From: Ignavibacteriota bacterium
GTDB lineage: Bacteria > Bacteroidota > Ignavibacteria > Tepidaquicellales > Tepidaquicellaceae
Assembly (NCBI GenBank): GCA_003135995.1
Contig: PNBM01000222.1
Location: 7,821-19,294 of the forward strand
DNA: 11,474 bases
Direction of reading: 5' to 3'
Part shown: positions 7,185-11,474 of the stretch, piece after piece
Position numbering within the stretch: position 1 is the stretch's first letter
Layout of the letters: each line of letters starts with the position of its first letter
Program-made: the position numbers and the translations under genes
The notes under the pieces: generated by a model
The model's input: only the letters and a program-made list of their open reading frames with translations
Told to the model about the DNA's origin: nothing
Database searches by the model: none

Positions 7185-7197
7185 TGTTCATAAATAT
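7185..7197 (+). repeat. 13-nt direct repeat abutting the start codon of cassette 2 gene (left copy)
   Basis: TGTTCATAAATAT ends immediately before the ATG at 7198 and recurs exactly at 7571-7583, 13 bp after the stop codon. The pair therefore flanks the coding sequence tightly, inside the inverted arms. It could be a target-site or recombination scar, or chance in AT-rich sequence. Confidence 0.35.
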
Positions 7198-7557
7198 ATG
7201 GATAAAGAAAATATTATTCTTGATAAAAGTTATAAGTTTTCATTAAGGATTATAAAATTATACAAACTCCTCACCGATTCCAAAAAGGAATACATCATTT
7301 CAAAACAAATTTTAAAAAGCGGTACATCCATTGGTGCAAATATAAACGAGTCTCAATCAGCAGAATCGAAAACTGACTTCATACATAAATTAGGAATATC
7401 GGCTAAAGAAATCAGGGAAACCGAATATTGGCTTAAATTACTGAAAGATAGCGATTATATTGATAACAGAGCATATGAATCAATAAATAAAGATTGCACC
7501 GAACTTAAGAGAATTGTGAACAGCATCATCCTCACTTCTAAAAAAACAATTAAATAA
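7198..7557 (+). CDS. Four-helix bundle protein (S23/IVP family), cassette 2
   Basis: A 119-residue, soluble, basic helical protein with the family motif GTSIGANINES and the second motif IRETEYWLKLL. It is about 50% identical over its whole length to the protein at 388-747, with nearly the same length, so the two are paralogues rather than a recent duplication. As with that copy, the family link is to proteins encoded in 23S rRNA intervening sequences and to Avd of diversity-generating retroelements; neither an rRNA nor a reverse transcriptase is nearby. The ATG directly follows a 13-nt direct repeat and has no Shine-Dalgarno. Inverted arms at 7021-7054 and 7605-7638 enclose the gene. Function unknown; a nucleic-acid-binding role for its own repeat-bearing transcript or DNA is only a guess. 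Confidence 0.9.
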   Translation: MDKENIILDKSYKFSLRIIKLYKLLTDSKKEYIISKQILKSGTSIGANINESQSAESKTDFIHKLGISAKEIRETEYWLKLLKDSDYIDNRAYESINKDCTELKRIVNSIILTSKKTIK

Positions 7558-7570
7558 TATCGTATAAAGT

Positions 7571-7583
7571 TGTTCATAAATAT
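7571..7583 (+). repeat. 13-nt direct repeat after cassette 2 gene (right copy)
   Basis: An exact second copy of TGTTCATAAATAT (left copy 7185-7197), 13 bp after the TAA of the four-helix-bundle gene. Confidence 0.35.
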
Positions 7584-7604
7584 TTCTTAAATTAGATTAT
7601 TTTC

Positions 7605-7638
7605 TTAATTCAGCATTCAGAATTCATAATTCAGAATT
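7605..7638 (-). repeat. Right inverted-repeat arm of four-helix-bundle cassette 2
   Basis: A 34-nt reverse complement of 7021-7054 (two mismatches), again readable as heptamers on the minus strand (ATTCTGA, ATTATGA, ATTCTGA, ATGCTGA). Its central ATTATGA unit agrees with copy B, while its ATGCTGA unit agrees with copy A, so it combines features of both left copies. It lies 74 bp before aspS. Confidence 0.8.
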
Positions 7639-7711
7639 TTTCTCTTAACATTCCTTTTTATTTTAACTATTTTTAAAAGACAAACATTTTCATTAAATTA
7701 AGAAAATATAA

Positions 7712-9511
7712 ATGATTTTTAAACAACGTACGCACAATTGTGGTGAACTGAATACTAAATTCATCGGTCAGAATGTAACATTGAATGGATGGGTGGCAAA
7801 GAAAAGAGATTTAGGCGGATTATTTTTTATTGATTTGCGGGACAGGTACGGGATTACTCAATTGAAAATTAATCCGGGAAATTCAGAATTAATAAGTATA
7901 GTCGAAAAGTTAGGAAATGAATTCGTAATTTCTGCTTCGGGAAAAGTTATAATGCGTGAAAGTGTTAATAAAAATATTCCGACAGGAGAAATAGAAATTG
8001 ATGTAGATAATCTTGAAATATTAAATGAGTCTGAAACCCCGCCATTCGTAGTCGAGGAAGACGTGAAAGCAACAGAAGAGTTAAGGCTTCAGTACAGGTA
8101 TCTTGACCTCCGGAGAAAAAGTATGGTTAACAATCTGATAATGAGAAACAATGTTTATCAAACGGTTCACAGATATTTCAATGAAAAAGGTTTTATTGAA
8201 ATTGAAACTCCGGTATTAATGAAGTCAACTCCGGAAGGTGCAAGAGATTATCTCGTTCCTTCGAGGGTGCACAAAGGAAAATTTTATGCTTTACCGCAAT
8301 CACCTCAGACATATAAGCAAATATTAATGGTTGCAGGACTCGATAAGTATGTGCAAATCTGGAAATGCTTCAGGGACGAGGATTTAAGGGCAGACAGACA
8401 ACCCGAATTTACGCAGATTGATATTGAAATGAGTTTTGTAACTCAGGAAGATATATTTAAATTATCTGAAGGTCTTTATAAAAGAATCTGGAAAGAAGAT
8501 ATCGGTGTTGAATTACCGGATACTTTCTCGAGAATAACTTACGATGATGCTATAAATACTTATGGAATTGATAAACCCGATTTCAGAATAAAAGATATAA
8601 TGAAAATTATTAATATTTCAGATGTAGTAAAGAATTCTGAATTTAAAGTATTTCAGGATGCAATTACATCCGGTGGTATTATTGCGGGAATTAAATTAAA
8701 TGAGATAAAAGACAGCAAAGGAATTAAAATTGAAATTACAAGAAAAATTATAGATAAACTAACTGATTTCGTAAAAGAAAACGGTTTGGGTGGACTTGGC
8801 TACATAAAGATTAATGATACCGGCGAATTGCAATCACCATTGTTAAAGTTTCTGAGCGTTGAAATACAAAATTCAATTGTTTCCAAATTCAATGCCGGTA
8901 AAGGCGAAACAATTTTTATTTTATCCGGAAATAAAAATAAAGTGTTGCAAACACTTGGACAGATGAGATTAAAACTTGCCGGCGATTTTAATTTAATGGA
9001 TAACAGCAAATATGAATTCGTCTGGGTTACAGATTTTCCGCTATTCAGATATGAAGATTCGGAAGGCAGATATTATGGTGAGCATCATATTTTTACTAGG
9101 CCTAAACCGGAACATTTAAAATTTCTCGATAGTAAAGATAAAGATGAGATATTAAGTATCAGGGCTGACTGCTACGACCTTGTTATAAACGGTATTGAAA
9201 TCGGAAGCGGAAGTATAAGAATTCACAATAGTGATATACAGAAAAAAGTTTTTAATATTACAGGATTTTCAGATGAAGAAGCAAACGAAAGATTTGGATT
9301 TTTATTAAAAGCATTTCGGTATGGTGCACCGCCGCACGGTGGTGTTGCATTTGGATTTGACAGGACTATTACATTATTACGCGGTCTGACATCTATCAGA
9401 GATGTTATTGCATTCCCGAAAACAGTCAGTGCATCCTCATTAATGGATAACTGCCCAAGTAATGTATCCGGCGGACAATTAGATGAATTAGGATTATCAT
9501 TAAAAAAGTAA
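7712..9511 (+). CDS. aspS: Aspartyl-tRNA synthetase, bacterial type
   Basis: A 599-residue class II synthetase that charges tRNA-Asp with aspartate. Domains: N-terminal OB-fold anticodon-binding domain (about 1-105, with GWVAKKRDLGGLFFIDLRD), class II catalytic core, and the bacterial GAD insertion (about 290-400). Motif 1 region is IEIETPVLMKSTPEGARDYLVPSR (about 165-188), motif 2 is FRDEDLRADRQPEFTQID (F220, R221, E223), and motif 3 is GVAFGFDR ending at R551. Leu34 stands where non-discriminating bacterial AspRS usually have His (RDHG), suggesting the discriminating form that does not mischarge tRNA-Asn; this is inference from one residue. Start ATG has no Shine-Dalgarno. The stop codon lies inside a GC-rich palindrome (9509-9525). 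No operon partner is evident: a repeat cassette lies upstream and a palindrome cluster downstream. Confidence 0.98.
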   Translation: MIFKQRTHNCGELNTKFIGQNVTLNGWVAKKRDLGGLFFIDLRDRYGITQLKINPGNSELISIVEKLGNEFVISASGKVIMRESVNKNIPTGEIEIDVDNLEILNESETPPFVVEEDVKATEELRLQYRYLDLRRKSMVNNLIMRNNVYQTVHRYFNEKGFIEIETPVLMKSTPEGARDYLVPSRVHKGKFYALPQSPQTYKQILMVAGLDKYVQIWKCFRDEDLRADRQPEFTQIDIEMSFVTQEDIFKLSEGLYKRIWKEDIGVELPDTFSRITYDDAINTYGIDKPDFRIKDIMKIINISDVVKNSEFKVFQDAITSGGIIAGIKLNEIKDSKGIKIEITRKIIDKLTDFVKENGLGGLGYIKINDTGELQSPLLKFLSVEIQNSIVSKFNAGKGETIFILSGNKNKVLQTLGQMRLKLAGDFNLMDNSKYEFVWVTDFPLFRYEDSEGRYYGEHHIFTRPKPEHLKFLDSKDKDEILSIRADCYDLVINGIEIGSGSIRIHNSDIQKKVFNITGFSDEEANERFGFLLKAFRYGAPPHGGVAFGFDRTITLLRGLTSIRDVIAFPKTVSASSLMDNCPSNVSGGQLDELGLSLKK

Positions 9512-9525
9512 TCCCGCAGGGATTA
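9509..9525. repeat. Palindrome 1 (REP-like), overlapping the aspS stop codon
   Basis: TAATCCC-GCA-GGGATTA is a perfect 7-bp stem with a 3-nt loop; its first three bases are the aspS stop codon. It is one of three similar CCCG-centred palindromes within 110 bp (others at 9558-9572 and 9604-9618). It may stabilise the 3' end or help termination, but there is no following T-run. Confidence 0.65.
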
Positions 9526-9536
9526 ACTATCGGAAG

Positions 9537-9555
9537 AAATGCCCATAGTGCATTT
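9537..9555. repeat. Short inverted repeat within the palindrome cluster
   Basis: AAATGC (9537-9542) pairs with GCATTT (9550-9555) around a 7-nt loop. Outer bases CGGAA (9531-9535) can also pair with TTCCG (9573-9577), enclosing this hairpin and palindrome 2 in a larger cruciform-like fold. Confidence 0.4.
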
Positions 9556-9557
9556 TT

Positions 9558-9572
9558 AATCCCGTATGGATT
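9558..9572. repeat. Palindrome 2 (REP-like, imperfect)
   Basis: AATCC-CGTAT-GGATT is a 5-bp stem with a 5-nt loop; it resembles palindrome 1 with one arm base changed (CCC opposite TGG). It sits at the tip of the larger fold closed by CGGAA/TTCCG. Confidence 0.5.
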
Positions 9573-9603
9573 TTCCGTTTATAGAAATGATTAATTTTAG
9601 GTT

Positions 9604-9618
9604 AACCCCGTAGGGGTT
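9604..9618. repeat. Palindrome 3 (REP-like)
   Basis: AACCCC-GTA-GGGGTT is a perfect 6-bp GC-rich stem with a 3-nt loop, followed by TTCCCGATTTT. With palindromes 1 and 2 it fills the gap between aspS and ahcY and may act as a transcription end for aspS. Confidence 0.6.
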
Positions 9619-9657
9619 TCCCGATTTTGGGGGGATATCCGCTTAATATAATGTTCA

Positions 9658-9675
9658 ATTTCATATCCATGAAAT
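9658..9675. promoter_or_regulatory. ATTTCAT dyad upstream of ahcY, possible operator
   Basis: ATTTCAT (9658-9664) and ATGAAAT (9669-9675) form a perfect 7-bp dyad around ATCC. A third ATTTCAT follows at 9681-9687. The position, 70-90 bp before the ahcY start, suits an operator, but AT-rich chance is a real alternative. No SAH or SAM riboswitch core was recognisable in this leader. Confidence 0.25.
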
Positions 9676-9732
9676 TTATAATTTCATATAAAAAATAAAT
9701 ATTGTATTTTCATAAATTCGATAAATATATAT

Positions 9733-9737
9733 AGGAG
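9733..9737 (+). promoter_or_regulatory. Shine-Dalgarno site that sets the TTG start of ahcY
   Basis: AGGAG lies 7 nt before TTG 9745. Most other genes in the window lack such a site, so it is notable and supports the non-ATG start. Confidence 0.75.
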
Positions 9738-9744
9738 TAATTAA

Positions 9745-11016
9745 TTGGCTATATCAAAATTCAAAGTAAAAGATATCAAACTTGCAGCAGCGGGTAAAAT
9801 GAAAATTCAATGGGCTGAATCGAGAATGCCCGTTTTGCAGGCTCTCAGGGAAAAATATAAAAAGACGAAGCCATTCAAAGGATATAAAATTGCGGGATGC
9901 CTGCACGTTACTAAAGAAACAGCAGTACTGATAAAAACATTTTTGGATGCAGGTGCCGAACTTTCGTGGAGCGGTTGTAATCCTTTATCAACACCGGATG
10001 ATGTTGCAGCTTCATTAGCGGCTGACGGAGTTTCCATTTATGCATGGCACGGTATGAATACAAAAGAATTTTATTGGTGCATAGACAGAACACTTGATTT
10101 TAAACCACAACTTACACTCGACGATGGTGCAGATTTAATTTTTACGGTTCATAACAAATATCAAAGTTTAATTCCTACAATAATTGGTGGTACTGAAGAA
10201 ACAACAACAGGTGTTCACAGGTTAAGAAAAATGGCTGAAAAGGGTGCGTTGAAATATCCTGTATTTGCTGTTAATGATATGATAACAAAATGGGATTTTG
10301 ATAATGTGTACGGAACAGGGCAATCAACTTTAGACGGCATTTTAAGAGCAACCTCGGTCTTAATTGCCGGAAAGAAATTTGTTGTAGCCGGTTACGGGCA
10401 TTGCGGCGGCGGAGTTGCAAACAGGGCAAAAGGACTCGGTGCAGATACAATTATTACGGAAGTGAAACCGACAGCGGCATTGAAAGGCACACTTGAAGGA
10501 CACATGGTTATGAAAATGGATGATGCGGCTAAAGTAGGGGATATATTTGTAACTGCAACAGGAGTAAAAGACGTAATAGTGGGGAGACACTTTGAATCTA
10601 TGAAAGACGGTGCAATAATTTGCAACACAGGACATTATGACTGCGAAATTAACATTCCGGATTTAGAAAAAGTCTCGAGGGGTAAGCGTGAAGTCCGGAA
10701 GGACAACGAAGAATACACCTTAAAAAACGGAAAACGAGTCTTCCTGCTTGCGAAAGGACGTCTCGTCAACCTTGCCGCTGCAGAAGGGCATCCGTCTGAG
10801 GTCATGGACATGTCGTTTGCGAATCAATTTATGTCCCAGCTCCGTCTCGTCGAAAGCCACAAGAAGGGCAAGCGGTTAGAAAACAAGGTGTATGACATAC
10901 CTGCGATACAGGATCAGGAAATCGCCGGCGTGAAACTTGCGACCATGGGCTACAGGATTGATAAGCTCACAAAGGAACAGGTGAAATATAACGACGATTA
11001 TTCAGCTGGAACGTAG
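9745..11016 (+). CDS. ahcY: S-adenosylhomocysteine hydrolase (adenosylhomocysteinase)
   Basis: A 423-residue NAD-dependent cytosolic enzyme that splits S-adenosylhomocysteine into homocysteine and adenosine, relieving product inhibition of methyltransferases and feeding the methyl cycle. Substrate-site residues are conserved: H54 (LHVTKETAVL), D126/D127 (LDDGADL), E151/E152 (GGTEETTTGVHRL), K182 and D186-N187 (TKWDFDNVYG). The NAD-binding loop GYGHCGGG covers 216-223, and the later motifs are NTGHYDCEI, AEGHPSEVMDMSFANQ and IDKLTKEQVKY at the C-terminus. The GTGQS sequence after VY replaces the eukaryotic GCRES, as in Thermotoga and archaeal enzymes; length fits that type. Start is TTG with AGGAG 7 nt upstream. 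Codon use changes abruptly near 10,670 (residue 308): arginine is AGA/AGG in 8 of 8 cases before but CGN in 6 of 8 after, and GC rises from about 38% to 45-58% in sampled 60-base blocks. The reading frame and homology stay continuous. A strong terminator follows. Confidence 0.96.
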   Translation: MAISKFKVKDIKLAAAGKMKIQWAESRMPVLQALREKYKKTKPFKGYKIAGCLHVTKETAVLIKTFLDAGAELSWSGCNPLSTPDDVAASLAADGVSIYAWHGMNTKEFYWCIDRTLDFKPQLTLDDGADLIFTVHNKYQSLIPTIIGGTEETTTGVHRLRKMAEKGALKYPVFAVNDMITKWDFDNVYGTGQSTLDGILRATSVLIAGKKFVVAGYGHCGGGVANRAKGLGADTIITEVKPTAALKGTLEGHMVMKMDDAAKVGDIFVTATGVKDVIVGRHFESMKDGAIICNTGHYDCEINIPDLEKVSRGKREVRKDNEEYTLKNGKRVFLLAKGRLVNLAAAEGHPSEVMDMSFANQFMSQLRLVESHKKGKRLENKVYDIPAIQDQEIAGVKLATMGYRIDKLTKEQVKYNDDYSAGT

Positions 11017-11028
11017 CACCAACTTTGA

Positions 11029-11082
11029 CCTTTCGAAAGCTTCTGCATCAGCGCAGATGACTTTCGGAAGGATTTTTATTTT
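11029..11082 (+). terminator. Rho-independent terminator after ahcY
   Basis: CCTTTCGAAAG (11029-11039) pairs with CTTTCGGAAGG (11061-11071), an 11-bp stem with one G-T pair. An inner stem TCTGC/GCAGA (11042-11046, 11053-11057) folds the loop further. TTTTTATTTT (11073-11082) follows. It starts 13 bp after the ahcY stop and is the clearest terminator in the window. Confidence 0.85.
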
Positions 11083-11118
11083 GACTTCAAGAAAAAGATA
11101 ATTACGTTATAGAAAATA

Positions 11119-11143
11119 TCCGATCGGGACAGGCCCCGACGGA
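11119..11143. promoter_or_regulatory. GC-rich hairpin in the leader of the small charged protein
   Basis: TCCG plus TCGGG (with one bulged A at 11123) pair with CCCGA and CGGA, giving 9 bp around the loop ACAGGC. It lies 30 bp before the GTG start at 11173. There is no T-run, so a leader structure is more likely than a terminator. Role unknown. Confidence 0.4.
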
Positions 11144-11160
11144 ATGATTTTGTACGTCAT

Positions 11161-11166
11161 AGGAGA
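11161..11166 (+). promoter_or_regulatory. Shine-Dalgarno site that sets the GTG start at 11173
   Basis: AGGAGA is followed 6 nt later by GTG 11173. A TTG at 11171 is out of frame, so the ribosome site favours GTG as the start of the small charged protein. Confidence 0.65.
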
Positions 11167-11172
11167 CACGTT

Positions 11173-11388
11173 GTGGAAAAAAATCCGGCCTCATATAAAT
11201 TCGAGAAACGAAAGAAAGAAATCGCACGCCAGAAAAAACAGGAGGAGAAACGTCAGCGTCAGATAGACAAGAAACAAGGAAAACAGGAAGAGACACCTTT
11301 GATTTCTCCTGATGGAACGCCGATCACTCCTTTAGAAGAAATTGACACACAAATACATTTAGACGACAGTACGGACCCAATTGACTGA
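11173..11388 (+). CDS. Small highly charged protein of unknown function (K/E/Q/R-rich)
   Basis: A 71-residue soluble protein starting at GTG behind AGGAGA. Residues about 8-42 are almost entirely Lys, Arg, Glu and Gln (FEKRKKEIARQKKQEEKRQR and onward) and should form a single long charged helix. The tail (about 43-71) is acidic and proline-containing (TPLISPDGTPITPLEEIDTQ), ending in DSTDPID. Small proteins with a similar K-R-x-K-E-x-A-R-Q-K-K-x-E-E-K-R-x-R helix are widespread in bacteria, but I know of no assigned function; nucleic-acid or ribosome association is only a guess from charge. It is separated from ahcY by a terminator, so it has its own promoter, not identifiable here. Its codons (all CGN arginines) match the GC-richer 3' end of ahcY rather than the rest of the window. 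The 86 bases after it show no supported gene. Confidence 0.65.
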   Translation: MEKNPASYKFEKRKKEIARQKKQEEKRQRQIDKKQGKQEETPLISPDGTPITPLEEIDTQIHLDDSTDPID

Positions 11389-11474
11389 ATAAGCCATAGT
11401 ATTCTCATCATAAACTTCATACATCGACCGGGTGTCGTACGTTTGCGGATTCTTTTATTTCGGATTGCGCCGTA

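Noticed and set aside
388..7557. Diversity-generating retroelement (the Avd protein shares the four-helix-bundle fold)
   Set aside because: There is no reverse transcriptase and no template/variable repeat pair with adenine-specific differences in the window.
9629..9643. G-run followed by GC at 12-bp spacing upstream of ahcY, a possible second sigma-54 promoter
   Set aside because: Only the GG and GC positions fit; the YAY and TT positions of the consensus are all wrong.
9619..9744. SAH or SAM riboswitch in the ahcY leader
   Set aside because: The leader is almost purely A/T with only a simple ATTTCAT dyad; none of the conserved riboswitch core pairings could be recognised.
11359..11454. 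Minus-strand open frame whose translation (MYEVYDENTMAYSVNWVRTVV) looks somewhat protein-like
   Set aside because: An in-frame stop lies at 11455-11457, only 21 codons follow the ATG, there is no ribosome site, and it overlaps the end of the + strand gene. It could be the tail of a frameshifted gene beyond the edge, but the window cannot show that.

Overview
The window looks like a piece of an AT-rich genome from the Bacteroidota/Chlorobiota (FCB) group, most likely an Ignavibacteria-type organism. Three things suggest this. A truncated secreted protein at the left edge ends in a type IX secretion sorting domain with the NPFNP-x-T-x-I signature. Most genes start without a Shine-Dalgarno sequence. 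Coding regions are AT-rich and favour AGA/AGG arginine and AAA lysine codons. All supported genes lie on the + strand. The genus is inference, not something the sequence proves.

Layout: (1) 1-243, the C-terminal tail of a T9SS cargo protein. (2) 251-817, a small cassette: a four-helix-bundle (S23/IVP-like) gene between inverted arms built from 7-nt repeat units. (3) 902-3857, a probable operon: a sigma-54-dependent response regulator, 4-hydroxyphenylpyruvate dioxygenase (hpd), and a stand-alone Hpt phosphotransfer protein. (4) 3858-4183, a regulatory intergenic region with an 11-bp inverted repeat and a near-consensus sigma-54 promoter. (5) 4184-6964, a soluble hybrid histidine kinase (PAS-HisKA-HATPase-REC-REC-degenerate Hpt). 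(6) 7021-7638, a second four-helix-bundle cassette, with arms made of a different 7-nt unit. (7) 7712-9511, aspS, whose stop codon lies in the first of a cluster of short GC-rich palindromes. (8) 9745-11016, ahcY (S-adenosylhomocysteine hydrolase), then a strong intrinsic terminator. (9) 11173-11388, a small highly charged protein. The last 86 bases hold no gene I can support.

How the parts fit: the hybrid kinase has lost the phosphorylatable histidine of its own C-terminal Hpt domain (His to Tyr, residue 872), while the separate Hpt gene upstream keeps it (His64). The simplest model is a split phosphorelay: kinase His300 to REC Asp, to Hpt His64 in trans, to Asp52 of the sigma-54 regulator. 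That regulator could then activate the sigma-54 promoter in front of the kinase gene, closing a loop. Why hpd sits inside this operon is unexplained.

The two four-helix-bundle cassettes bracket the signalling block and share an architecture (119-aa ORF, inverted heptamer-built arms, about 570-620 bp overall) although their arm sequences differ. This is the most likely undescribed element here. A second oddity is a sharp change in codon use and GC content inside ahcY near 10,670 that continues to the window end, suggesting a recombination or assembly junction.
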